Notes under the pieces: model-generated
What the model saw: the letters and a program-made list of their open reading frames with translations, nothing else
Databases searched by the model: none
Told to the model about the DNA's origin: nothing
Position numbers and translations under genes: made by a program
Assembly (NCBI GenBank): GCA_039030125.1
Contig: JBCCEV010000033.1
Coordinates: 1-29,687 of the forward strand
Reading direction: 5' to 3'
Length of the DNA: 29,687 nt
From: JBCCEV01 sp039030125
Lineage (GTDB): Bacteria; Pseudomonadota; Gammaproteobacteria; Ga0077536
Part shown: positions 1-8,341 of the stretch, one piece after another
Numbering within the stretch: position 1 is the first letter of the stretch
Layout: each line of letters begins with the position of its first letter

Positions 1-171
1 ATACAATCGACATGCTCGGCGTCCTCGTCGTTTGGTGGATAGGTGTCGTTACCTCCTTCCGATCGACGTCGGACGTCCGAGTTCCATTTGATCTAGTGTT
101 ACGAGCACTTATTTAGATTTGCGCTAATGCAACAATGATCCCGTACAAAGGTGTGCGCATACGGCGCGATG
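1..171. other. Non-coding left flank
   Basis: This stretch lies downstream of the TIR gene, which ends at 172. I see no convincing gene. A perfect 10-base palindrome (CGGACGTCCG, 70-79) lies inside it, but there is no T-run after it on the minus strand, so I do not call a terminator. The transcript of the cluster may continue leftward out of the window. Confidence 0.5.
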
Positions 172-3100
172 TCAGCGCAACCGAACCGTTTGCACACTCC
201 CATCGCCAGAGTTCGAGAACCAATAGGTACCAGCGCCGCTATCAAGTAGCGGTGGAGTCGGCGAACGACCCAGACCGAACTTGCGTACGAGCACTGCGTT
301 ATCCGCATCAAACGCCATTGCGATGTTCGAGTCAGCATAGACAGCCCATACCACGCTCCCCCTTGCCGATAATGGCCAGGGATTCTCGCCCGCAGCCTGA
401 TACTGTCTAACGACGTTCATTTTTTCCGGGTCAAACACGACAAGCTGACCCTCGTCGCTTCTTTGGCTAGCGCACTGGAACCAGAGCAAGCGGCGGTGCA
501 ATAGCGGCGGGCCCATGCTCGAGCAAATCGGCCAGCGCCCGAGCATCTTGGAAGGATCGGATTTCGTTACCGCGTGCAACGTCGTGGCGCCGTCTTGTCG
601 CAAGATATTTAGATCCTGCACCATCGATGCGTGAGTGAACCAAAGATTGTCATTCGTCACTGTCACATCGGAAATCATTCCGGGCACAAATGAATATTGG
701 TTCAACAAACGTCCCGTCGAGCCGCTTAGGCGATACAGTCGCGCCGGATGTTCAATCTTCTTACCTAGGAAGGCGCCAAGATTAAACACGATGTCACCAA
801 GATTGGCTGGAAATCGACCGCTTAGCCAGACGTCGTCGCCATCAAATATCGGTTTGAGGGCGGAGTAGTCGAGCCGGGTTCGCGATAGTACTTCACCCGT
901 AGATTCGCTCACCCGCGCCACTGATGACTCATTAGTGGAGATGATACTGACAAAGCCCACGCCAGCGGAGACACCTAACCCCGACGCAGTTCTACCTAGA
1001 TTGAGCTGAAAGTCGATCTCGCCGCGGCGACGGTCGATCACCGTGACATCCGGGCGATCTTTTGCGGCGACGATGGTGCTGCCCTGCCTAATCCAGATGC
1101 TTTTGTCGGTGACAATGGTTTCACTGACTTCGTTTCCCAGATCAAGGACTCGATCCACGAACGGCGACGTTCGATCCGCCCTTACCTGAACTGTTCGTCT
1201 CGTGCCTATACGGTCATGAACCTCAGCTAGATTGATTCTTACTCCCGCTCCTTTCGTGGTGAATACCCACAGATAGTTTTCGCGTGGAGAAGAGGCTGCC
1301 AAATCTTTGACTATCGGCAACGGCGTGCCAGGTAGCGTCACAGAGAGTAGGTCTCGTCGCCGTTCGGGGTCATAAGCAACGATGCGTGGCGTGTCTTCGT
1401 GCACCAACCACAACAAACGACCATCAAAAACTGGCGCATGCGCCCAATCGTCTCGCCGGTGTGCCTCCACCCCTATATGCGCAAGCGTTGACGGAATACG
1501 CATCAAGGTTCCGGCGTGGGCGCAAACAACCCACAAGTTTAACCCGTCGAACGATAGATCTTGTGGGCCCGCACAGTGGGCGAATTGAAACGCATGTTCG
1601 CCGGTAACCAAGTCAATGCCTTCGATCGTGCCGGTAGACGGGACAACGAACCAAAGATTTCGACCATCACTCACCGGCGGCAACGTCTCCGCCGGATACT
1701 CCGGTCTCGCATAGACCGGTATGTCGGGGGCCTTCAAATGGCGCCAACTCACCTTACCGTTCGAGGAAAGCACCCAAAGCCTCTCCTCCACAATGGACAT
1801 CCAGCGCGGGGGCACAGTCAGCGATGGTTCCGCTTGCACACTGGCATCGGCTGGATCAAGCGCAAGAAGTCGCTCACGCTCTGGATCGAACGTCCATACC
1901 CAACGTTTGCCGACCACGGGTGAATACAGCGCACCATCGGTTCGCAGTTTCGCTTTCCATGTGCGTTCTGCTACGTCGAATACATCGATCCCGCTAGCGC
2001 TGAACATCCATAAGTTGCCAGCGATAAGATGCAGACCTCTGGGTGTTTCGACTTCGGGGAGTGAGTACTTTGTTAGCGAACCGTTCGAGAGTTCGAAACA
2101 CAACAACAAAGCGCGATCGGTGTTAAGAATCCACGCTTCATCGTTGACGAGTTGGGTCACGGTTGCACCTGATCCGATCTTGATCCGATCGACCTCGACG
2201 AACGGTTCACGCTTCATCCGCACAATGAGTCCAGCACGTTCGAGGACGCTCAACACCCACTGGTCGTGTAGTAGCAGCGCATTGGGTTGGTGTCCAAGCG
2301 GCAACGCGCGTTTTTCATAAGTATCTTTGCGTACGCGAACTAGTTGGCCAGCCATCCCCTCGCAAACAATCCAAATAAACTCGTCATCGGCCCGCGGTGC
2401 GCGAGGCCGGGCACAAATGCTCTCAATGCGGGTGCGCGTCATCGTCCCGGCGTCGACGTGCACCAGCGCACCGCTGCGTGCTGCGGCCAACCATAGGCCG
2501 TCGACTTCGACGATCGGTCGGGTGAAGTTATCCGTTGCTCCTTCAACGGCAGGGCCAACAACTGCCTCGGCGCTGCGTTCGACCACCGCTAGATTTGCCA
2601 GTTGTCGCTCCACTTCGTCTCTTGCATCTGCTTCGGCCGCGCTTGCACGAACGGCGGCGTACGCACTCCAAACCGCGACGGCCGATAGTACGAGTAGCGA
2701 TGATGCAACAGCGACTAAGATGCCGATTATCTTTCGCTGCGCCTGCACCTCTTCGAACACCAAGGAAGATTTGTCAACGCCTCGCACTGGGGCACAAATT
2801 GTTGCAAGTACGTCTTTAAATTCACGCGACTTCACCGCCGAACGGCGATCCTCGGCGCTACGAAAACTAAAGCCCGTAGCATCAACGTACAACGGCTCGT
2901 TCGCAAACCGGCCCCGTAAATTCGGTGGCAGTGGAGTACGCTCAGTCCAATCGAAGTCATCAACGTCTTTTTGCCAACGCAGATCGCCTTCGGCCAAAAC
3001 GACGATCAACTTATCAATCGCCCGCGGGTGCTTGCTCAACCACCACTCGACCTCCTCGTGGACCCAAGCCGAACGTGCAGAACTAGGCGAAGCTACGAGG

Positions 3101-3342
3101 ACAAAGAACTCACTATGCGAAATTGCATCGCGCAAGACTTGAGGAAGACTACTACCGGCGGCGATGTTTTGGTTGGCGAGGAAGACATCCAGTTTTCTCG
3201 CGCGCTGGAACGCATACCGGACGAGATAGGGGTATAGCTTCAGCCCGCGCTGCAACGCCCGCGCGAGCTCTAGATCTTCAGCGCTGAAAGAAATGAAGAT
3301 ATCTCTTCTTCGCAACCCTTGCGCGTTAGTCTTGGCCCCCAT
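172..3342 (-). CDS. TIR domain - transmembrane - beta-propeller protein
   Basis: Last gene of the cluster. Counting from the start at 3342 (about 1056 aa), residues 12-165 form a TIR domain: a first strand DIFISFSAED, and a SARSAWVHEEVEWW segment that places glutamates 96/97 after W93, where TIR NADases carry their catalytic Glu. A single hydrophobic span lies at about 205-228. The rest carries roughly fifteen repeats with an LW(V/F/L) core (e.g. LWLAAARSGALVHVD, LWVVCAHAGTLMRI, LLWLVHEDTPRIVAYD), typical of NHL/YVTN/PQQ-like beta-propeller blades. With the TIR inside, the propeller should be periplasmic. A start at 3432 is possible but overlaps the upstream gene by 65 bases; 3342 leaves a 25-base gap after the upstream stop and still precedes the TIR. 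Neither start has a clear Shine-Dalgarno. Function is inferred: a receptor or effector sensing extracytoplasmic signals. Whether the TIR is an NADase or only a scaffold cannot be settled here. Confidence 0.85.
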   Translation of the reverse strand: MGAKTNAQGLRRRDIFISFSAEDLELARALQRGLKLYPYLVRYAFQRARKLDVFLANQNIAAGSSLPQVLRDAISHSEFFVLVASPSSARSAWVHEEVEWWLSKHPRAIDKLIVVLAEGDLRWQKDVDDFDWTERTPLPPNLRGRFANEPLYVDATGFSFRSAEDRRSAVKSREFKDVLATICAPVRGVDKSSLVFEEVQAQRKIIGILVAVASSLLVLSAVAVWSAYAAVRASAAEADARDEVERQLANLAVVERSAEAVVGPAVEGATDNFTRPIVEVDGLWLAAARSGALVHVDAGTMTRTRIESICARPRAPRADDEFIWIVCEGMAGQLVRVRKDTYEKRALPLGHQPNALLLHDQWVLSVLERAGLIVRMKREPFVEVDRIKIGSGATVTQLVNDEAWILNTDRALLLCFELSNGSLTKYSLPEVETPRGLHLIAGNLWMFSASGIDVFDVAERTWKAKLRTDGALYSPVVGKRWVWTFDPERERLLALDPADASVQAEPSLTVPPRWMSIVEERLWVLSSNGKVSWRHLKAPDIPVYARPEYPAETLPPVSDGRNLWFVVPSTGTIEGIDLVTGEHAFQFAHCAGPQDLSFDGLNLWVVCAHAGTLMRIPSTLAHIGVEAHRRDDWAHAPVFDGRLLWLVHEDTPRIVAYDPERRRDLLSVTLPGTPLPIVKDLAASSPRENYLWVFTTKGAGVRINLAEVHDRIGTRRTVQVRADRTSPFVDRVLDLGNEVSETIVTDKSIWIRQGSTIVAAKDRPDVTVIDRRRGEIDFQLNLGRTASGLGVSAGVGFVSIISTNESSVARVSESTGEVLSRTRLDYSALKPIFDGDDVWLSGRFPANLGDIVFNLGAFLGKKIEHPARLYRLSGSTGRLLNQYSFVPGMISDVTVTNDNLWFTHASMVQDLNILRQDGATTLHAVTKSDPSKMLGRWPICSSMGPPLLHRRLLWFQCASQRSDEGQLVVFDPEKMNVVRQYQAAGENPWPLSARGSVVWAVYADSNIAMAFDADNAVLVRKFGLGRSPTPPLLDSGAGTYWFSNSGDGSVQTVRLR

Positions 3343-3367
3343 GGAACTTACGCGACGAACGCACTCG

Positions 3368-4420
3368 TCATTGACACGCAACACCATCGAAACCGCTCGG
3401 CGTCGCAATGGTGTAGTCTGCGTCGTAGCCATGAAAACGGAGCGTGGTCAGTATGTTTACCTGCGCCTGACTCATCGCCGGTTGCGAGGGATGTTCAGCT
3501 AATACAAGAAGTGCATCCATAACGAGTTCCTTCAGAAGTGGATCGCCCTTTATGGGTACCGTCTTGCGGATAGTGACTTCGCTACGCTCGATCGCACTTT
3601 GGAAGTTTTGCAACGCGCCTTTACTGAGAAATGTGACCACGCCCGTGGGATCAAGACTACCGATCAGCGAAGACAGTCCGCCAGAGGCGACGAATTCATC
3701 CAGATCAAACTCGGTGCTGAACTGGGCCACGGAGCGCCCATCGCGTAGAATTGTTTCGCCGCGATAACTGCAGAGGTATGGCTGCATCGCGAATCCGTCG
3801 AATTGGTCAATGAATTTTTCGATGGCCGCGGTATTGCCGAACGCGTCAGCTAGATTTGGCAGGAACGCCTTAGCGCCAGGAATCGCCAAGACCCGCCCAG
3901 GGACAACCATGGCGTTCAGTGTTTCAACCACATCGCACCGTTTTCGGCTCTCAATACCTACACCCTCGGTGAGAGAGTAAAACACGCCGTCGACGAACCA
4001 GATCTTCAGATTCGGGCGTTCTCCTTGAGGTAGTGTTTGTAGGCCTTCGGCCTGCGTATCATTCTTTAAGTCGACGAACACACGCATCGCCGGCTCCTTT
4101 ACAAAACGACCCTCTCCGGTGGAATTGAACGCAAGCCGCGCTTGCGGTGTTTCGATGATGAGTGTAATCGCAATATCGAATGCGAAAGAGCGCGATCCAT
4201 GCAGCGTGGCGTCGTTAGCTAACTTGAGCATGTCACGGGACAATCCGCTCAGCGTGCAACTGTCCGTCCGCGATGCCGCCTGTGTTTCATCCTTGAGTGG
4301 TGCGCCGGACTTAAGCAGATAGAACACAAAGGCCGCAAGCACGCCCACCAACGCGACAACGCCACTGCCCAACAACACTCGTCGCATCAAACCGGTGCTC
4401 CGATTCTGCCCACCGAACAC
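3368..4420 (-). CDS. Membrane-anchored protein of unknown function
   Basis: A 350-aa protein I do not recognise. Residues 12-36 (MRRVLLGSGVVALVGVLAAF and on) form an N-terminal signal anchor with no lipobox cysteine. The rest is predicted exported and soluble, with alternating hydrophobic beta-type stretches such as ARLAFNSTGEGRFV, RVFVDLKN, LKIWFVDGVFYSLTE and ETILRDGRSVAQFSTEF. The pattern recalls lipid-binding LolA/LppX-type folds, but that is only a resemblance. The GTG start at 4420 is supported by a GGAGA about 2-3 bases upstream; an internal ATG at residue 12 is an alternative. It sits between the FHA-ABC transporter and the TIR gene and is probably co-transcribed with both. Confidence 0.75.
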   Translation of the reverse strand: MFGGQNRSTGLMRRVLLGSGVVALVGVLAAFVFYLLKSGAPLKDETQAASRTDSCTLSGLSRDMLKLANDATLHGSRSFAFDIAITLIIETPQARLAFNSTGEGRFVKEPAMRVFVDLKNDTQAEGLQTLPQGERPNLKIWFVDGVFYSLTEGVGIESRKRCDVVETLNAMVVPGRVLAIPGAKAFLPNLADAFGNTAAIEKFIDQFDGFAMQPYLCSYRGETILRDGRSVAQFSTEFDLDEFVASGGLSSLIGSLDPTGVVTFLSKGALQNFQSAIERSEVTIRKTVPIKGDPLLKELVMDALLVLAEHPSQPAMSQAQVNILTTLRFHGYDADYTIATPSGFDGVACQ

Positions 4421-4521
4421 GATCTCCGCTTGTTGTTTATCTCTTTCTTAGGTGTATCTAAGACCACCGTCTGTGTTCGGCGGTGGCGCTGGGCGCGCTC
4501 ATGCACACGCAGCATCGCGAG
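4421..4521 (-). other. Intergenic gap with small inverted repeats
   Basis: A 101-base gap inside the cluster between the FHA-ABC gene and the anchored protein. It holds a 6-base-pair stem CCACCG/CGGTGG (4473-4495) and a weak CTTAG/CTAAG stem. There is no T-run, so a terminator is not supported. No promoter was recognised. Confidence 0.4.
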
Positions 4522-6780
4522 TTAGGCAGCAGAGCGACCTTTCGTCAAGAGCGCCAGCCATGCGGCCAAGATCAATACGCCTAAGTGCATTCCCAACATC
4601 GAACCCGCCCACCTTGTCTCGCTGTGCTGTTCTTGCAGCGCGGCTTGAAGACCATCCAAAGACCAATAAACCGATACGGTTGACTCTGCCACCAAGTTAA
4701 CAAGCTCTGGAAGCTCAGGAATGATCGCGCCGCTAAAGACAATCTGCGGAATTAGCACAAGCGGCACTAACGTCGTTGCTTGAGCCTGTGTTTGACTCGC
4801 CGCCGACAAGAGCAACCCCATTGCCACACCGACCGAGTTGGTCAGCAGCAATAGCGGTATTTGGTAGCGAAGATCCCCAGGAAGCTCGCACAACAACAGG
4901 ATGCCCGCGACCACCACCGCGACCTGAAACGTGTTAAATATCACGTTGGTCGCGAATTTCGCGCCCAGATAACTTGTGACAGATAGATTAGTGTTTCGCT
5001 CTTGGACGAAGATGGGCAGCTCGCGGACGATTTCTTTCGCCGCAAAGTTGCAGCCGATCCAAAAGACGCTCACGCTCGCGAGGAACAACATGGTCGACTG
5101 CTCAGCCGGCGAATCCAAGTTACCACCAAACGCAACGCTAATGAGCACCGCGATCATGGCGCTTTGTATCGTCGCGCTGATTGTCGTTCGATGGTCCGCG
5201 AGCAGCTTGCGCAAATTTCGCTGCATGAGCACCCAGAGCTGGTGACCCGCCCGCGTTAGCCCAACGTGACGAGTCTGTGCTGCCTCGGGATTGTCTACGG
5301 CGGCCAGCGCTTCGGCGGTGTCCGGAGTATCGTTTGCACTTGCGAGAAAATCGGCTTTCCATTCATGACCGGGCTTTTCGTTAAGCCGCCGATAGATATC
5401 GGCCAACTTATCAACCTTGAAATAGCAAAGCGCATCTTTCGCGGGGCCGAAGTATGCGAGCTCGCCCGGTGGTGCCAACACGACGAGTCGGTGGCAGAAA
5501 TCCAACACGTTAGTGAGATTATGGGTGACACACAGCACGGTCATCTGATCTTCGGACAACCCTCGGCACAACTTCATGACCTCCCAGTCCGACAGGTCGT
5601 CCAAACCACTTGTCACTTCGTCTAAGAATAACAAACTGGGCCGCGCGATTATCTCGCTCGCTAGACTCGCTCGTTTGCGTTGTCCGCCGCTTAGATGGCT
5701 AATGCGCGTCGACAATTGCGGCGTTAACTCAACGCGTTCGAGCGCGGCACCGATGCACTCATCGATGTCCGCCCGAGTAGAATCGCGCGGCAACCGCAAT
5801 CGGGCTGTGTATCTTAGTGCATCGCGCAGCGACAACTCGTTGTGCAACACCTCTTGTTGCGGCACAAACGCGATGCTTTCTTTCAACGAGCGAAAGTTGC
5901 CGTATAAGCTCGTGCCATTAACGTTAACCACACCGCGCGACGCAGGCTCTCTAGCACTGACCGCCTTGAGCAGGGTGCTCTTTCCCGAACCGCTCGGCCC
6001 AATGATCGCAACGAACGTATTCGCCGGAATCTGCAGCGATACATCGTTGAGAATGCTCTTGCCGCCGCCGACGATGCGACACACCCCTTGCACCGAGACG
6101 GTGGGAGCACCGCTGCTGGCGTGCGACACTTGATCGCCGCCGATGCGTATCGTAAAGGGACCGATATCAACTCGATCGTTTGTCTTTAACTCGACCCATC
6201 CCGAGATTCGTTCACCGTTGACAAACGTCCCTTGGTCCGTGCCGAGATCTCGCACGCGAACGCGAGTTTCACTGATATCAAGCTCTGCGTGACGACGTGC
6301 AACGGTGGGGTGGTCCAGACGAACGTCGACCTGGTTTTCTTCACGTCCGAGCACGCACTTTCCGCTGGTGACAAAGCCGCTGCCCGTGGCGGTAGTTTGC
6401 GGTGCTTTCGCTTCGCTTGGTGGTTGCGGCGATGGTGTCGTCGAAGCCGCCGCAGGACGCGCTGGCTCAGGCGGAGGAAAATCAGCGAGGCTACCCTCAC
6501 CCAGATACGAAAGCTGGACTGCGCCGAAACGCAATGTGTTCCCGTTCGCCAAAGGCATCGGGGCGGTGAGCGGCCGTTCATCGAGAAAAATGGGGATTCG
6601 TTGCGACAGCGGCTCCACGGTGATGCCACGTCGACCCCGCACCACACGCAGCAGATGACCCGGGAAATCTTGCTCAGCGGGCAAACGAATAGCAACGTCT
6701 GCCGCGCTACCAATCATTGCAGTGGTTGCAAGGTCGACTTCGTGCCGCACTCCGGCGTGATCTTGGAATACCGCCTTCAC
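4522..6780 (-). CDS. FHA-domain ABCG-type ABC transporter (half-transporter)
   Basis: A 752-aa fusion of two FHA modules, an ABC ATPase and an ABC-2 membrane domain, the layout of mycobacterial Rv1747. FHA1 (about 1-95) is degenerate: it has the beta pattern but not the SxxH core. FHA2 (about 138-216) is canonical, with GR at 145-146, TVARRHA around 159-165 and GTFVNG at 184-189, so it should bind phosphothreonine. The ATPase has Walker A GPSGSGKST (261-269), signature LSGGQ (363-367), Walker B LLFLDE ending at E388 and switch H420, all intact. From about 510 to 745 there are roughly six hydrophobic spans, ending KGRSAA. The GTG start at 6780 has a weak GAGG about 11 bases upstream. The substrate is unknown. 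No Ser/Thr kinase is encoded in the window, so its phosphopeptide partner must be elsewhere or in another form. Confidence 0.92.
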   Translation of the reverse strand: MKAVFQDHAGVRHEVDLATTAMIGSAADVAIRLPAEQDFPGHLLRVVRGRRGITVEPLSQRIPIFLDERPLTAPMPLANGNTLRFGAVQLSYLGEGSLADFPPPEPARPAAASTTPSPQPPSEAKAPQTTATGSGFVTSGKCVLGREENQVDVRLDHPTVARRHAELDISETRVRVRDLGTDQGTFVNGERISGWVELKTNDRVDIGPFTIRIGGDQVSHASSGAPTVSVQGVCRIVGGGKSILNDVSLQIPANTFVAIIGPSGSGKSTLLKAVSAREPASRGVVNVNGTSLYGNFRSLKESIAFVPQQEVLHNELSLRDALRYTARLRLPRDSTRADIDECIGAALERVELTPQLSTRISHLSGGQRKRASLASEIIARPSLLFLDEVTSGLDDLSDWEVMKLCRGLSEDQMTVLCVTHNLTNVLDFCHRLVVLAPPGELAYFGPAKDALCYFKVDKLADIYRRLNEKPGHEWKADFLASANDTPDTAEALAAVDNPEAAQTRHVGLTRAGHQLWVLMQRNLRKLLADHRTTISATIQSAMIAVLISVAFGGNLDSPAEQSTMLFLASVSVFWIGCNFAAKEIVRELPIFVQERNTNLSVTSYLGAKFATNVIFNTFQVAVVVAGILLLCELPGDLRYQIPLLLLTNSVGVAMGLLLSAASQTQAQATTLVPLVLIPQIVFSGAIIPELPELVNLVAESTVSVYWSLDGLQAALQEQHSETRWAGSMLGMHLGVLILAAWLALLTKGRSAA

Positions 6781-6860
6781 GCCGCATCCATCCTCGTGCT
6801 TTTGCTACGCATCCTAGGCGCCTGAACCTCAACCACTGACTAGGCCCGCGTCGTTCGCTA

Positions 6861-6882
6861 GTTTGCTAACTACTTAGCAAAC
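6861..6882 (-). repeat. Stem-loop across the lipoprotein stop codon
   Basis: GTTTGCTAA (6861-6869) and TTAGCAAAC (6874-6882) form a perfect 9-base-pair stem with a CTAC loop. The stem spans the last codons and TAG stop of the lipoprotein gene, just before the 85-base gap to the FHA-ABC gene. No T-run follows on the minus strand, so intrinsic termination is not supported. It may affect mRNA processing or stability between the genes. Confidence 0.5.
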
Positions 6883-7396
6883 GATCCAGCTGATCTTTTA
6901 ATCGGCGCTCTCGGGCTTTAAGACGCTGCAACTCTGCTTGCAGTTCTTTCGTACGGTTGGCGTCCTGCTGTTGACCGCGCGCATGTTGCAGCTCCCCAAT
7001 GCGAAGCTGGCTCTGAACACTCATCATTTCTTGTTCGACCGCGCGAAGTTCAGCGTCCATCACCGCATTTTGGGTCCGCGCCTTAGCCGCCGCCGCCCGG
7101 GCTTGGGCGGCTTCGTCTGCCGCCTTGGTGTGCGTTTGGCGTAATTGGGCGATCGATTTCTGTCGTTCTACGGCACGCTGATTCAGACGCTGAAAGTCGC
7201 GTTGGTATCGAACTTTAATATCCTGCAGATCTTGATACTCCCTTTGCGCATCGTCATACCGGGTGTCTTGGCCGCGTTCATACGCCGCAAGTCGCTGCTG
7301 CGCGGTAACGCATGCCGTCAGCGATAGACAAATGAAACACAATGCGCAAAGCCGATGCACTGTACGCCACCACTGTCGTAGCTCAACGATCGTCAT
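6866..7396 (-). CDS. Coiled-coil lipoprotein
   Basis: A small exported protein (176 aa from the start at 7396). The N-terminus has a positively charged region and a hydrophobic segment ending in the lipobox LTAC, with lipidation expected at Cys29. The +2 residue is Val rather than Asp, so outer-membrane sorting is expected. The mature part is almost entirely Gln/Arg/Ala/Glu-rich heptad coiled coil (YDDAQREYQDLQDIKVRYQR, LKARERRLKDQLDRLL). The start overlaps the end of the upstream coiled-coil gene by 14 bases. A GTG at 7402, nine bases after a GGAG, is a good alternative start; a longer reading from 7444 lacks support and would put extra residues before the signal. It may be an outer-membrane tether or periplasmic spacer. 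No enzymatic motif is visible. Confidence 0.8.
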   Translation of the reverse strand: MTIVELRQWWRTVHRLCALCFICLSLTACVTAQQRLAAYERGQDTRYDDAQREYQDLQDIKVRYQRDFQRLNQRAVERQKSIAQLRQTHTKAADEAAQARAAAAKARTQNAVMDAELRAVEQEMMSVQSQLRIGELQHARGQQQDANRTKELQAELQRLKARERRLKDQLDRLLSS

Positions 7397-8291
7397 CACC
7401 ACTGCTAGCCACTCCTTGAGTTGGTTGGGTACGAATGGGGTCATCGTGAATCGGTAACGAGGCTAGCCGCTCATTCATCCGCGCGTGAGTGTCTTCTAAC
7501 TTCTTGAGCTCTTTGCGCTTCGTAACAACCTGCTCTTCCAACTCGGCCGAAGGTTGGCCGGCCTTTTTTTGCACGTCGAGTGTATCCTGCCAGCGCTTCA
7601 ATTCCTTGTTGCCCGCGTCGAGCGACTCTTGGACGATTTCCACATTTCGCTCAAGTCGACGACGCTCTTGCACCGCCTTATCAGCAGCGAGTTGCTCTTG
7701 CTCAATTTCACGGCGCAACCGCGCGATGTGCTGCGTGTTTTCGTTCTCCACTTGCCGGGCGTTGTTCGTCACCTTCTTTAGATGCTCAACCTCTTGCCGC
7801 GCATCCTTCGTCATTTCCTCCGCCGCCCGGATGTCGTCCTCGCGCGCAACAACGTCAATTTTTTGCCGGTAGTAATTGATTCCACCCAATGCACCAGTGA
7901 CACCACCGGCGATCGCACATTCCTTTTCCTTTTGGGTAAGGAAATAGCAGGCCACGCCCGTTACGACACCCTTTGTCACGAACTCTTGAAAGGCCGCTTG
8001 CAACACAAGACTCTCCAAGTACTCCTTTGAACTCGTCCGTAAGTCCTTTTCTGATTTGCTCAACGAGGCCTCGGGCACATCGGCATCCCCGCCCAGCGCC
8101 TTCGACAACTTCGAACCAACGTCCTTGAATGGATTCTTCATCCCTTTGAATGGATTCGGGATATTGATGGGACTGTTTTGCGCTGGCGCCGTCGTTGGGG
8201 CGATACCAACCGCAAGAATCACGGCGGTACTTATCCAGCAGATCGGGGTATACCGGCGCCTAGCACAATATCCTGCACGTCGTTTCTTCAT
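7383..8291 (-). CDS. Exported coiled-coil protein with glycine-rich hydrophobic patch
   Basis: 302 aa from the ATG at 8291. The sequence starts MKKRRAGYCARRR, then a hydrophobic stretch (ICWISTAVILAVGIA) and a probable cleavage near APAQ, so it is probably exported. A Pro/Asn-rich segment (NIPNPFKGMKNPFKDVG) follows, then a glycine-rich hydrophobic patch (VTKGVVTGVACYFLTQ, CAIAGGVTGALGG) resembling a glycine zipper, then about 150 residues of strongly charged coiled coil. A longer reading from 8360 would overlap the upstream gene and place an unlikely extension before the signal; an AAAGGAG six bases upstream favours 8291. I recognise no family. Adjacent to the coiled-coil lipoprotein, it could form part of a rod or plug crossing the periplasm. 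Confidence 0.8.
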   Translation of the reverse strand: MKKRRAGYCARRRYTPICWISTAVILAVGIAPTTAPAQNSPINIPNPFKGMKNPFKDVGSKLSKALGGDADVPEASLSKSEKDLRTSSKEYLESLVLQAAFQEFVTKGVVTGVACYFLTQKEKECAIAGGVTGALGGINYYRQKIDVVAREDDIRAAEEMTKDARQEVEHLKKVTNNARQVENENTQHIARLRREIEQEQLAADKAVQERRRLERNVEIVQESLDAGNKELKRWQDTLDVQKKAGQPSAELEEQVVTKRKELKKLEDTHARMNERLASLPIHDDPIRTQPTQGVASSGDDDR

Positions 8292-8297
8292 CGGGTG

Positions 8298-8304
8298 CTC
8301 CTTT
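8298..8304 (-). promoter_or_regulatory. Ribosome binding site deciding the 8291 start
   Basis: On the minus strand AAAGGAG lies six bases before the ATG at 8289-8291. It fixes the start of the coiled-coil gene at the basic signal-peptide N-terminus instead of the longer reading from 8360. Confidence 0.75.
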
Positions 8305-8341
8305 AAGATGCCGTGGTGGACAAAGCCACCCGCCATGACGT

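Noticed and set aside
70..79. Palindrome CGGACGTCCG as a terminator of the cluster
   Set aside because: Too short, no loop and no T-run after it on the minus strand.
2327..3142. Plus-strand reading of 271 aa over the TIR gene
   Set aside because: Ser/Thr/Ala/Arg-rich with no domain; the minus-strand TIR and propeller reading is far better supported.
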